The notes under the pieces: model-generated
Told to the model about the DNA's origin: nothing
What the model saw: the letters and a program-made list of their open reading frames with translations, nothing else
Database searches by the model: none
Part shown: one piece after another, positions 35,049 through 47,539 of the stretch
Layout: every line of letters begins with the position of its first letter
Position numbering within the stretch: position 1 is the stretch's first letter
Source of the DNA: Amanita rubescens
Lineage: Eukaryota; Basidiomycota; Agaricomycetes; Agaricales; Amanitaceae
DNA length: 64,000 nucleotides
Reading direction: 5' to 3'
Assembly: GCA_015039365.1 (NCBI GenBank)
Contig: WION01000077.1
Span: 124,001 to 188,000, forward strand
Program-made: the position numbers and the translations under genes

Positions 35049-35770
35049 ATGCCGGACCCGTTCATGGTGACCGAGGCTCTAAGGTCTACTACCAGGGCTT
35101 ACCCTTCAAACTTGAACGTAGAAGCCCACAAGTCGGTGTTTTGGACGCTGAAATATGTGCACAGGAAGCTTGGCTTGTTACAGCTCCGTCGTGGGGGTAT
35201 TGAGAAGGAAGAAGGACGCATATGCGCCGGACACACGTCGATAACTTGTATGTAGCGCCACCGTGTCGCGTCAACGCAGGCGCGAGCTCCGCGCCAATCG
35301 CAGCATTGATGGCTTACGATAACGTGTATTACACTCTTAACCACCCCCTGTTTGATTCTTTTGTCGTGGATTTCCCTCCCCCCTCTCAGGCTCAACGTCT
35401 TTGGCTCCTGCAGACGACATCCAATCTGCATAAAGGTTTGCAACAGGGCTATCCCGTGGTACAGGAAATCATCAAACAAATCCAACAGCAACGTGAACCT
35501 GTTCAACTCCCGCCATCAAAGAAGCCAGACTTAAAGGGGAAGGGGAAGGCAAAGGAACCGTTGTCGGTTGAGGTAAACTACGTCCTCGTCCGTCCCGCTG
35601 GTCAGAAGGAACATAAATGGATCCTTCCGGAGGGTCGGGAACATCAATCAAATGTTTACCTCTTGGAGTTGCCTCTGGAGCACGAAGTTCAAAAGTCAGT
35701 CAAGAAAACGAAGGCGTTATCATCTGCAACTACCAGTACAAGGCAGTCAGCGAGGTTGAAGAAAATATGA
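35049..35770 (+). CDS. Hypothetical protein with a lysine-rich C-terminus
   Basis: A probable first exon from the ATG at 35049 (MPDPFMVTEALRSTT) to about 35249 splices through a GTATGT...GCAG intron to TTGATGGCTTAC, giving SITSLMAYDNVYYTLNHP. The second exon holds FDSFVVDFPPPSQAQRLWLL, a Gln-rich helix (EIIKQIQQQREPVQ), KGKGKAKE, and ends with basic STRQSARLKKI. About 220 residues. The basic tail suggests a nuclear or nucleic-acid partner but that is a guess. Family not recognised. A TATAAAA-like element is not evident. Confidence 0.55.
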
Positions 35771-37235
35771 TCCATTTCATGTTATGTTTACTGTAGTGTC
35801 ATTGGAATATATGCATTTTCTACTATCATACACCCGCATCAGCAACAGAGCGAAAAAACCACCTTGCGGCGACCCGCTCTTGAAAAACGGTCTAAACGGA
35901 GCAAGATGCCCAAGTCAGTCTGGCGTTCGAAGACATGATTAATGGACGTACCTGGCATATTGGTCCATAATCGTTCAGACTGAGCCTGTACGCCATTGAC
36001 ACATCGCTACTCACCCGAAATTGAGGCATGGCCCTTTGCATCCGGGAAGTACGGATCGCGCTCACCGTAGCTTCTTCGTAGGGGTTATAATATCCGCAAC
36101 ACTTGAACTCATTTTGGAATCGGCCTGCCGTACTTAAAGATTGGGACCATTGAGTGTTGATTTTTCCTTGGACGTTGAAGGTATGTCACTTTTTGGTTAT
36201 GTATCGAGGAGGCCAAAGGTGACCCGTGTGAGGAGATCGCCGCGGTCGCTGTCAGCTGAGGAGGATTCCGGCCCGGCCGACCACCGCAGCGAGGGTGCAG
36301 AGCAACAGTTCGGCTCTGTTGCCCGTCCTGACAACGTCTGGGCAGGGAATAATACGGTGAGGGTGTATATCATAAGATTATCAAAAAAAGAGTGAGATAC
36401 AAGTCGCAATAGTAGATTAGAACGCACCAGGAGGCTAGTGCAGAGCAAAATCATCTTCCTTCAAGGATCAGAATCGTCTGCTCCCTCACCCGGCGTCCTG
36501 GACTCCCCGCAACGCGATGCTTCCTCGGAAATTAGTCGTCTCCTTTTTTCGCGTTCTTCCCGCGCAGAAGTTGCCAGCGTTCAGCATTCTTGTTGAGAAT
36601 GTTTGTTGAGCGAGGGATCCACCAGCGCTCGCTGTCCATGGTTTGGAGACGCGGGAGCTGTCCCTTAGAGCGTATTGTAGGCGAGACAGCGAATAGCGCA
36701 GAACGTGGCTCGAGAGGGGTTGAGGATACGTCGGTTAGTATGTGTCGAGTTGGGATGCAAAAGATCCTCTACAAGAGGTTGGTCTAAAAACAAGTGAGGT
36801 CGCAAGAAAGTTTACAAAAGCGGCAGGACTTTGTTATGTTTATCCAGAGGTCGACTTCTTCCCCCCACTGAGTTAACATCGGTTTGGAATAGTCAAATGG
36901 TTCATGCCAACCGAGGGTTATGCGCTTCGTAAGTTCACTTGACATTTTGACGTAGTATCTCAACTGGACCCTATTTCTGCAGGGCGCGCCGAGAATGTTC
37001 AATGATCAATGAAAAATTAGAAACATGCAGTTGTTCATCCGACGTTCCAAGAATACTTCAGTGAACCATCATTGAATCCGATGCAGCAATGTCACGATAA
37101 CCATCAACATATGACCGGTCAAGAAGCTAGAGAGATGCGCCCATATCTCGCAGTAACGCATCCCCATTTATTTCGTTCCCTTCTTTACTTAAATAAGGAC
37201 CAGCATTTTCAATCTCTATCCCCCATTCCCCATCG
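35771..37235. other. Intergenic, no supported gene
   Basis: Open frames at 36141-36454 (both strands) and 36590-37002 have no motif, no conserved splice structure and overlap one another. Nothing repeated was noticed. The last 100 bp are the promoter of the hydrolase gene. Confidence 0.5.
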
Positions 37236-38436
37236 ATGGCTTTCGATACCATCGTCGTCAATGATTCGGGCATACAGATTGCGTATACGGATACCGGCGT
37301 GCCGTCCCAATCGCCTTATATCACAATAGTAGCTGTTCCCGGGATGTGCTTCTCTGCCCGTTCGTTTCATTCTCATCACTGCACGATTTCGTTCTCTGAC
37401 TAACAAGCTCTCGGTAGTGATCTTCAAAAGGGTTCAAAATGTCGCCATCAAGAGAGGTGTTCGCTTCGTTGCTTTAAATCGACGCAATTATCCGGGTACT
37501 ACACCATATAGTGAAGAGGAAATCAAAGTTCTCTCCAACGGCACAAAGGAACAGAAAGACGCCTGGCACCGGGACCGAGGCCATGAAGTAGGGATGTTTA
37601 TTCATAAATTGATCGTCAAAGAGAATCTGCCGCCCATTTCTGCTGATCGCCAAACTGGTGGTATTGTACTGCTCGGCTGGTCCATAGGCGCCGGTGACGC
37701 GAATAACACGATCGCCCACGCCGACACATTACCGTTAGAGGTTCGCACGAGTCTAGCATCTTACATGCGCTCCATGATTATACAAGGTGCGTCTTTTCTC
37801 TGCACGGTTCAAAGCCCGTAGACATGACATTTGCCCTAGATTCGCATAGGGTCATGTTTGGCGGTTCACTCGAACCAAAGCATTATACACCTTTGGTTGA
37901 TGACCTGATTCCACCCAAGGACCGCCTTGAAAAGTTCGGTTATTGGGTTTCCTGTTACTTCCAACATGGGGACCTTGGTACTCGGAATCTCGATGTTCTT
38001 AGCTGGGTAGAACCCTCAACAATTCACCCAGCTAGGCTACGCTCAATAACATGACGGCGGATGAAAAGAAGGAGATCATATGTGTCGGTAAAGAGCCGGA
38101 GTATGAAATGCCGTACATGATGGCTTCGAACGAGCAATTCGCTAGTTCATATCGTAAAGCGTTCTTCGGCGATAGCGTGAGGACGCTCTTCCCGGGTTTC
38201 AAGGTGTCGTTTCTGGCGGGCAAACTATCGCCCGCCTTTGCAATCTCTTCGTATTGGATGTTGGAAAACGATATAAAGGAAACCGGTAAACCTTTCAATC
38301 TTAAATTCATTTCAGATTCGAACCATTTTGTAAGTCTTCTACACGTTTAGGTCATGAGACAGAGCACTGACCGCTTTACAGATTCATTGGGATGATCCGG
38401 AAGAGGCTTTGAAGATTTATCTCGAATGCTCCTGAT
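37236..38436 (+). CDS. Alpha/beta hydrolase-fold protein
   Basis: Starts MAFDTIVVNDSGIQIAYTDTG; the oxyanion-hole strand reads TIVAVPGMCF. After an intron, FKRVQNVAIKRGVRFVALNRR leads to the nucleophile elbow LLGWSIGAG (GxSxG, Ser in GWSIG). The catalytic His is in ISDSNHFIHWDDPEEAL just before the stop. Soluble, about 310-320 residues, an esterase/lipase-like or epoxide-hydrolase-like enzyme of unknown substrate; this fungal subgroup is common in mushrooms. Around 37990-38045 the frame changes between NLDVLSW and ATLNNMTADEKK: either a 29-nt intron (GTAGAA...CTAG) or an indel. Confidence 0.8.
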
Positions 38437-38643
38437 CATTTCGGTCTTGACGTGGCGTGAAAGTAGAATTAGAACCAAATGTGACATTAGGACAGACTAT
38501 AAGTACAGACGGTTACACTCGAGCAAAGTATTGCGGAGAGTCGTAAGCCATGGCGTGTCACGCCAAGAATGTTAATGTGGCTCTCTTCACTTACAGCGCA
38601 TCTAATCTCTATGACATACCAAGCCATCCTTCCCATCAGATAT

Positions 38644-40750
38644 CAAACATGAAATGCTCTACGGGGCTGTATCCGACAGATGAATGGTTTGGGATGACTG
38701 CAACGCCAGTCAGGGAGCATCAAAAAAGAGCAGATAGATCCAACCCGTACCTCGTGATCCCAGTCGTGAATTCCAACTTTGGCGTAATTTCTAACCCATC
38801 CTCCTTAACTTCCTTGCTTATATTAAAAGTGGCTAGAATCCCAGTGATACTTAGGTATATCAAGACTTCAGCAAAGTGAGCGCCTGGGTGTGAACGGTAA
38901 GGATTATGTGCTTGAGGCGTGCCGTATTGACTCCTTACCTGGGCACACTCTCCGTCCGTACCCAAATAGGAGTTTTCGAGGGTCCATTTGTGCCTTTCTT
39001 TGATTATCCGAGGGCAAGAAACGATTGGGGTCAAAGTCAAATGGACGATTAAAAACTTCTTCGTCGTGTGCGATAGCCCTATACATATATACTCGATGTC
39101 ATGAACTGCACCTAGAGATACATACCAGATATTGGCGATTACGGTCGCGCCTTGTGGAATGCGATATCCCATGTACGCGTCTTCTTCCATCACTCGATGT
39201 GGAAGACCTAAATGCTCATTAGAAGAGCGCGCCGCATATCGAACGTGTAATAACGCGCCTAGGGGAGCGGCTGGGGCAAACCGCAACACTTCTTTAATGA
39301 GAGCGCCAACATACACGAGCTTATCTTGGTCCTCAATGGTGGGCAACCTGTCCTTACCGATCACACTATCTATCTCGTCCTGTGCACGCTTTTGAATATC
39401 AGGGTACAAGGTCATGAGAAGGATGAATGATAGGACCGAGGCAACGGTCTGAACCATAATCAGCCCAACGGCGAAAGGTTTATCGAAGCGTACTGACCGT
39501 TTCTGCGCCACCAAATCACATGGCACCGCTTGCCCATTTAACAATATCTTCTTCTTCCTTGGCATCTATCGCGTGTCCATCGTCCGGTCGAAGGTGTTTA
39601 GAGAAGAATGATTCCATGAAGTTACCCGATTCCTGGACGTCGAACATCATCAGAAAGATCCTTCAATCGAAACGGCAGATTCTAACGATCTGCTCCTTGG
39701 CCCAAAGATATGGTAGGTTATCGATACACCATATGCGGTTTCTGAGAAAAGATGCGTGGCGTTTATGTGCGTTACTTGACGGCAAAAATTGCACTAGAAG
39801 GGATCAGTACTCGACTAGTGGCTTCAAAGTGCGTAACTGACGGATAGGAAAGAATGTAGTAAGCCAACCACTTGATTTCTTGATATCGATCAAGCTGAGG
39901 ATTGAAAGGGCCTCTTCCACGAGGCATACAAAATAATCGTCATTACTCGTGACTTGCCAGCCATAGGTAATGTTGAATATCACTGCGCCTGCGTTCCTGT
40001 ATTCAATCCCCGAGTGTTATCATTTGAAGTGCTGCAGAGAAACGACTGAATCACCTTCTAACGTGCTGGAAGAAATCTGCTGGGTGGCGCAGCATACTCC
40101 TCAACATGACGAGATGTTCTTGTTCCATGAGAGTTCGATACTTTTCAACTGCGCGTGGGTTTAGACTTGACTGCAGTAGTTTCCTGTATTTCTTGAATCT
40201 AGAATGTACGACTGACCTACTGAACAATGTGGGGCGATCACCTAACATCGCCCGAGAATTCCAAGATGAGAATATCCGCGCTAGTGGTCGAAGGAGGTAG
40301 GATGTCATTGACACAATATTATTGTGGAGAGGAACTGAAGAGGAAGAGGATGAGTGGGACCGTGGTCTATCCGAATATATGCTTGACCGAGTATCAAGAA
40401 GGTCTATTACAGCACAAGCAGAGTTGATTACTACCGTGCTGGTACCAGAAACGCGCAAGTGAATCAGAGGGCTTCCTGGGTTCAGTACGTAGTAAACACA
40501 ATAATGCTCTGCGCTTTTCCAGCCGAGGACTTTGTCACTCACCATAAATTCGTGACCAATTTTCATAAGCCTTCCACGGCTCAGAAGAAGGAATTTGGTA
40601 AGTGTTTCCGAAAAGTAGATATGGAGGAGGACCAGGGGGAAGACCATGCTGACGGCGAGCACGGCGGTAAAGCACGGTTACAAGAGTAAGCCCAAGCAAA
40701 GCCAGGGGGGCGACTACCGCAATATTGCCAATATATGTTGGCAAGTTCAT
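38644..40750 (-). pseudogene. Cytochrome P450, second paralogue, with a premature stop
   Basis: The full P450 layout is present: anchor MNLPTYIGNIAVVAPL, hinge LPPGPPPY, EVLRF (ExxR), haem loop FGYGRRVCPG, and the C-terminal exon SHPKPFICRIQPRR. But at 39516-39518 the codon just before the I-helix motif is TGA (the paralogues have TAC/TAT, Tyr), and the motif itself reads GGAET instead of GGADT. Translation would stop before the haem-binding half. The intron after APL uses a GC donor, GCGCGT (about 39258), at the same place where the first paralogue has GCACGT and the third has GTATGT. All else is well preserved, so inactivation is recent, or the stop is an error. Confidence 0.75.
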
Positions 40751-40797
40751 GGTTGGGCCAGAGTCCAAGGCAAAGCCAGAGCTCTCGCAATCTCAAG

Positions 40798-40862
40798 CCC
40801 CGAGAGCTCAATTTGTATAATCTATCAAGAGTCTCCTACATTTTCCGGTCACAACATGATAA
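40798..40862 (-). promoter_or_regulatory. Upstream segment shared with the third P450
   Basis: About 65 bp upstream of the second P450 closely matches 51882-51945 upstream of the third (both contain CGAGAGCTC, then ATCTATCAA, AGTCTCCTA, ATTTTCCGGTCACA and CATGATA). The duplication that made these two genes therefore carried promoter DNA, or this block is kept for regulation. It is not evident upstream of the first P450. Confidence 0.55.
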
Positions 40863-40959
40863 ATTTGCTTGCTCGGAGGTAGCGCAGAGGCAAACAAGAT
40901 ATGAGCATAGAAAGATGGAAGGCGAGAGAATTTCTGGCAGCTACATTGACATTTTGAAA

Positions 40960-41467
40960 ATGTTGTAACCACGAGTCCCATCGACTGTTGGACATCTTTT
41001 GAATCGATACATCAGCGGGAAGGGATCGCGCTGTCTCCGGCCGGATATATCGCGGAAGTGGTAGGGCGAAGAGGAGGCGTGTCTGAGCTCCGCGATGTTC
41101 ACGTTTCAGGATGTCTGGTTATTGAACGCGCGACCGACAGAGTTTGAAGTTTAAAGGTCGCAGACCGGGAGAGCTGGTATTGAAAACTTAGTGCAGACTT
41201 GGTCAGATACTGAGATAGCAACAGTACTGCAACAGTGGTTTGAATGCGGTTTGTCTCTACTAAAATGTCCCGGTCGGAGCCGGTCAGAATCCCGCTCCGT
41301 CGTTCTCGTTTGCCGCATATACGAGACCAGAGAGTCATTGCATAATTCATTAGCAGCATATCACCAACCATATGGCTCAATGCATCACTAGTCACTTGGC
41401 GCGGCCAACGCCTATCACTGAAATCGCGCAGTAACTTTAAACGCGTTCCTCACCACTCCATCCTACA
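40960..41467. other. Intergenic, no supported gene
   Basis: Separates the divergent P450 and double-kinase genes. Overlapping open frames at 41099-41395 carry no motif. Confidence 0.5.
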
Positions 41468-44400
41468 ATGCGTCTCTCCACTTTATCTGCCGATCCGATC
41501 AGTCCAACGAATCAGGCCGCCTTGCTAGTTCCAAGCCCGAGTTCTGTGATCGGAGATCTCCTCGCTATTATCGACAACCTATGCGAAAGTGTACCCCAAA
41601 ACAAGCACGTTCCACCTTCCTTCGCGCAGTATTTCCTTCTAACTGGTTTACAGGAGGAACACTGCTCGCAAACTAGCTGAGAGATGTAGGGAAATGTGCA
41701 TGGTGTTCAAAGAGATGGATACTGTCCGGTGGATGGTTCAATGCTGGGACGATGTTTCCCAGTCAGTTGGTGATTTTTTGGATGATGGACTGGTGCTAAT
41801 AATGCCTAGATCTCTTACACATGTCAGAGATACAATGCAAAAATGGTCCCGAAGAAGCTGGTTCAATATGTTGGTGCATCAAGGCGAATTTGAGGAAGAA
41901 TTTAACGAGTGCGACAAACGCATATCCGACTGCTTCTCGACCTTTGCCGTAAGCGTCGATGGTTTAAAGCGAGCGTGTTCTGAACAATGTTTAGCTTCGT
42001 GTCCAGATAGAAGTGTTAAACAAAGTCGAAGCCGAAAGGTTGATGAAAAATATCCAAGAGAGTCGGGACCCTGAACGTGTAGAACGCGCCATGGACAGTA
42101 TGGTTACAGAATGCCACATTAATGATATAATAAAGGCCCTCCAAATGATGATGCAAAGAGTACGTTAGTTTGATAGGCGGAGGCATGGACTACTTGACAA
42201 TCGAGATTAGGGCTTAGCTGGACACAGAATCTTATCAGAAGGCTCGGAGCAAAGGCGTTTGGCGGCGAATCTATACGATTTGCTCCAGCTATCGAATCAG
42301 CTTCCGCCCGACCGTCAGCTGGATGGGATGGCCGAGTTGTCGCGTGACGTGCCCATCTCAAGTGGCCACGTCGATTATCACAGTATTGTCTCTGCAATGA
42401 ATGTTTTTGACATCGAGTTATTACTTGATTTCATCCTCTACGTATGTATTACGATGTTCCCCTCTCCTGCGTGGCATCATCGCTTATTATCTGAAGCTAC
42501 TACGCAACGATAGCCTATCGAATTCTGGTATCCCGGATGCCAACAGAAAAGCCAGGAGATTGATGTTCAAACTTATATCTGACGAGGATCCAGAGGTGCT
42601 GCCCGGATCTTTGGTCATTTCCGGCGTCAGGAAAGACGTTCAAGATCCTGGAGTCTTTGATATGGGAGGGTTTCGATATGTTTTGAAAGGTGAATACGAA
42701 GGACGGAAGGTCGTGATGAAAACATTATACAGCCGCCAACAAAAGGCTGGTGCATATTCATCTGATTCTTTTGACGATACTAATTCATTTATTTTATAAG
42801 AATTCTCTCAGAAAACACATTTGCCGGGAAGCCCGATTATGGCAATCGCTCTCGCATCCTTTCATCCTTCCTTTACTGGGAATATTTGAAGAACTATGCT
42901 TCGTGTCACCGTTGATGACGAATGGAACATTGACTGAATGGAGAAAGAACCAGACGCCAAGCACAATTGACATACAGACGCGGGTAACACTTCAATGCCC
43001 TGGAACTCATGAACTTGTCACTTATTTCTATTATTAGATCTTAGAGGTGGCCAAAGGTATTCAATATATGCACTCGCAAGAAATCATTCACGGAAACTTG
43101 TGTGGGGTAAGTGTGTTTCATGTCGTTTTTCATTGATCAATTTATTGACACATCTATTAGGATAATGTCGTCCTCGATTCCGATTTCCATTGTCAAATCG
43201 CTGGCTCTGGATCGACACAACATTCTGGTGTCAGCAACTTTTCGCCCTCTCTATCTATACCCCCTCTCTTCCAATGCGCCACAACATTTCCATTGAACTA
43301 TTCTGCTCCAGAACTGATTGGTATACATGACAAAACACCAACGGATGTATATGCATTTGGCTGCCTTTACTATGCAGTGAGTCCTTTGACTTAGGTTGTA
43401 CGCCAATCGGTGACTCGTAACCTAGATGTTTTTTGGTACCATGCCTTATCAAGGAGAAAACTACTCTCAAATCGCAAAACTCGTCACAAGCGGAGTACAG
43501 CCAGACCGGCTTAGCAGCCCTCCAATGGATGACGGCGTTTGGGATCTCATCCGGCGTTGTTGGAGGTATATCCCATCGGAGCGTCCAACAATGGAGCAGA
43601 TTATGTTGACTCACATGACGTTTGCCCCTCTCCCATCTCTAGTTGCAACCCTCAGTGAGGTACGCGTTTCCAGTGACTTCGTTGCACTCTCATAGTGATT
43701 TATAGCTGGCGGCACTTGGCGACCCAATGGTTAACGAGAATACACTCCATTTGATGCGCAAATTGTTGAATTTATCTGAATCCGATCTTATCTTCTCTGA
43801 ACTGGGGATTGCTTCAGATGTCGAGTTATTGCTTGATTTTGTCCTCATTGTAAGTATAACATTGGCGCAATAATTCATCCATATTTTGATACTCAACTTC
43901 ACTAGTCGCTCCGAAATAGCAAATTCGCCAACGCTGGTGCAAATCGAAAAGCAAGGAGGCTGATGTTCAAATTGATATCTACGACGAATGTTATACCGAG
44001 ATCTCTCTTTATCACTAATGTTACGGTCAGGACGGATTCTTATGGCATAGGCATGGGAGGATTCGGGCATGTTTACAAGGGCGAGCACGGAGGAAAACCG
44101 GTTGCTGTTAAAGTACTTTACAAAGTTCACCACAAACAAGTCAGTAAAAAGCCATCTTCCCTTTCCGTAACGCTGATTCGCTAGCGAAGGATTCAATACG
44201 TCAAGATTTCTGTAGAGAAGCCCTTGTATGGCGATCGCTCTTGCACCGTTTTACCCTCCCTCTACTAGGGATATATGAAGAAGAGTCACGGCTATTTCTC
44301 GTGTCGCCGTTCATGAGCAATGGAACATTGACTGACTGGAGGAAGAATGAACAGCCTAGTGTGGTCGAGATAAACAGGGTGGTAAGATTCCCGCACCTGT

Positions 44401-45039
44401 TGGAGTTGTAGAGAACTTTATTCACTGACATCCGTCAGCTGCTAGAGGTAGCACAAGGTTTTCAGTATATCCACTCGGAAGGAATTGTGCACGGCGACTT
44501 GCACGGTGTGAGTATTGTTGATATTGTCATCCGGCGCATCTCATTATTTGCGTAGGGGAATATTCTCCTCGACTCTGAACTTCACTGCCAAATTAGTGAT
44601 TTTGGATTAACTCGACATGCTGAAGCCACTGTTGCACGATCCACTAGAACATTCGTGCCAAATTATGCTGCACCGGAACTATTTGGCATGTGCATCAAGT
44701 GTGGTCTGGAATGTGACGGATGCGAGGAGGGTCATATAACTAAAACAATGGAAACGGACGTGTATGCGTTTGGTTGCCTTCATTACGCCGTGGGTTTCCA
44801 GCGTCCCATAACTTATTCTGCTCATTCAGCGACAACATATACAGACATTCTTCGATACTGCTCCTTTTCACAGGAAAAGCGATTTCCAAATCGTGGGACT
44901 CGTCAGAAGTGGGGTACGCCCAGGCCGATTAGAAAGTCCAAAAATGGAAGACGATACGTGGGATCTCATTGAGAACTGTTGGAAATCTAATCCTGTTGAG
45001 CGTCTGACGATGGAACAAATAGTGGAAGCGTTAACATGA
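41468..45039 (+). CDS. Tandem pseudokinase-kinase (TKL-like) with helical N-terminus
   Basis: The N-terminus (LLAIIDNLCESVPQNK, then FEEEFNECDKRISDCFSTFA) is the helical domain usual in mushroom TKL-like kinases. The first kinase domain has KARRLMFKLIS, a poor glycine loop (GGFRYV), the Lys of VVMKTL, but HGNLCG where HGDLHG is expected (43092-43109) and IAGSGS where ISDFGS is expected (about 43197-43214): both catalytic aspartates are gone. After ERPTMEQIM the frame continues through an intron (GTACGC...TTATAG) into LAALGDPMVNENTLHL and a second, intact kinase: GGFGHVYKG, VAVKVL, HGDLHG, DFG (ISDFGLT), YAAPELFG, ending VEALT and TGA. Two introns use GC donors (41605 GCACGT; 42746 GCTGGT). 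About 900 residues if one gene. Confidence 0.78.
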
Positions 45040-45840
45040 ACCATATAACTTCGCCAACTTTATTTGCTGTATGATCATTTACTTAATTCTTCCTCTAATT
45101 TAAAGGTGACCTCATGATAGAAACACGGTATCAGCATACCCCACATTGAACCGTTTAAACGCATCTTCGATAAACACATTATTGGCTCCATTTCTAAGAT
45201 CGGTTGCATCGATGGGCAAATATCGTACGTACTAGAAGACCAAGCATTCAATGGTGGAAAAAGGTAAATGTATAACGTCCAGGAAAGTATCTTCAACAAG
45301 AGAAGGTGGTGAGGGTTCCGCTGTGGGTCCGCAATGTGTCCTTTAATGAAGAAATATATGTTCTGCCTGCCGGTCATGTATCTTGGCGTGCGCGATGGAG
45401 CTCCCGGCAAACTCAAACTTGAGGCTGCTGTGAAAGTGGATCCTCTTCAGGGTAAGCATCCTATTTTCTGGTGCCACTAACCTCATTCTCTCTGGGGGAA
45501 TGTTTTCGACTATGTCAATGCACTACTAGTACTAACTACCGATCATGCACCCACTGACTTCAAAAGGCCTTCACTGCTACATACTTGCACTGCACGAGTA
45601 CTGTTAGCCGTGTATTCATCTTACCTAGACCAAGTGGGTTGTTTTGTGAATTTCTGCATGAGGTGGCAGTTTGAACAATGCCAGGCTACCGTGTCGAGGC
45701 GCACTGCACCGTGACGCATTTAGCTTCACTGTCACTGTGACATAATTGTTTTGTTGCCGACTGTGAGTTCATGTTTCCGGCGCCCCCAAGTGTGATGTGT
45801 GTTACAGTCACCCTGTGTCTTTAACACTCCCAACCACATT
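45040..45840. other. Intergenic, no supported gene
   Basis: Between the kinase stop and the NLR start. A minus-strand frame at 45075-45416 has no motif. From about 45530 the base composition becomes AT-richer, like the NLR. Confidence 0.5.
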
Positions 45841-47539
45841 ATGATGGACAACCAACTTACCTTGCCAGTCATGGCCAGCTCAGGTGGCAATTTCTTCACT
45901 GGAGCTCAGAATGTTCTTGTCACAGGTGGCCAGTTCTTTGGAGTCAATGGGAATTATGTATGTAACTTTGGGCAAGTTGATGATATCAATAATCATGATA
46001 ATTCTTAGCAAACAATCCATAACCGAGTTGTTTTGTCTGATATGCTACCACCCTTGCCTCCTCTGAGGCATTCTAGTACTATGTTTACAGGACGTGGTAT
46101 ATACTTACAGAGGCTAAAGGATTACTTTGGCTCCAGTGCCACAAGACAAAGAAAGTCATTTCTTTTGCATGGTATGGGAGGCATTGGCAAGACTCAAATT
46201 TGCCTCAAATTCATTGAGGAATATGAGAATTTGTGAGTGCTACTAGACACTTTACATGGCCACATAAGATGATTTAGTACCCTACATAGATTTTCTGACA
46301 TATTTTGGATTGATGCTTCTTCAGAGAGTACTATTGATCTCAGGCTCAGGCAAATTGTGCAGGCAAATAGTGGCACTCCTGAAGCTGCCTTCTCAGCTGC
46401 ATCTGCTCTCAAATGGATTTCCAAGAAGTCCAATTGGTTGATGATTTATGATAATGCAGATAGTGGATGCCATGTGGTTGAAAGGTTCCTCCCTCCTGGG
46501 ATTGGAGGAAATATCTTGATAACAAGCAGGAATAGGGAATTGATCAGAATTGCAGAGAACACAATGGAGGTTCTTGAAATGGAGGTAGATGAGGTATTAT
46601 CTCTGCTATCAAAATCAGCTGGGATACATTATGCAGCTGAGATTCCTGAGAATATTAAGACCATGATGGCAATGCAACTTGCTTCAAAGCTGGGAGGGAT
46701 ATCACTTGCAATTGACCAAGTTGGGGCATATATGCTAACTTGTAAATGCCCCCTGGATGATTACCTGGAATTATATGACAAGAATCAGGATCAATTAATG
46801 TCTAATCCTTTATTCAAAGGAGCATCTGATTATGGATCTTGCACCTATGGGACTTGGGAGATTTCAATGAAAGAAATTGAGGCAAGAGCTGCACAAGAAG
46901 GAGATCCTGCCAAAGCTATAGCAGCTGAGAGTGCTATTGCCATATGTACATAAAATAATTGCCTTTCTGCACCATGAAAACATACCAGAAGAAATGTTCA
47001 AAAATACTGCAGAGAACTACAGGAAGAGGAACATTGAAGAAGAAAAGGAACTTGGTCTCCCACTTTCAGTAACAATGTTAAATCCTAAGGTCCTGTTCCT
47101 GGATGAAAAGGGGGGATGGAATAAAATGCAATTTCAGTTAGGAATTCAACTTCTGCTGTCATTTTCTCTCATTAAGCACAGAGGAAAAATTTATTCAGTC
47201 CACCCTTTAGTACAATCTTGGAGCAGGAATAGAGTCCCAAAGATGGAAATTGATCAACAGCTTCTTATGTCAAAAGCATTTCTAGCTTGTTCTGTGGAGT
47301 TGGACTATAAGATTGACAATTATGAACATTGTGGGTTGCTTGCACCACATATAAGAACAATCAACAAACAGGCAGCACAGCTGAATCTAAATAATTTCTA
47401 CTATGATGATGAATGTGATAGATTTTCACTTGTATTCCATCATATTGGGAGTTGGAATGAAGTGGAAAAGTTAATGATGTTGATGCTTGAAAGAAGAACA
47501 GCAAGTCTTGTTCCAAAACATCCATTTGTTTTGAATAGC

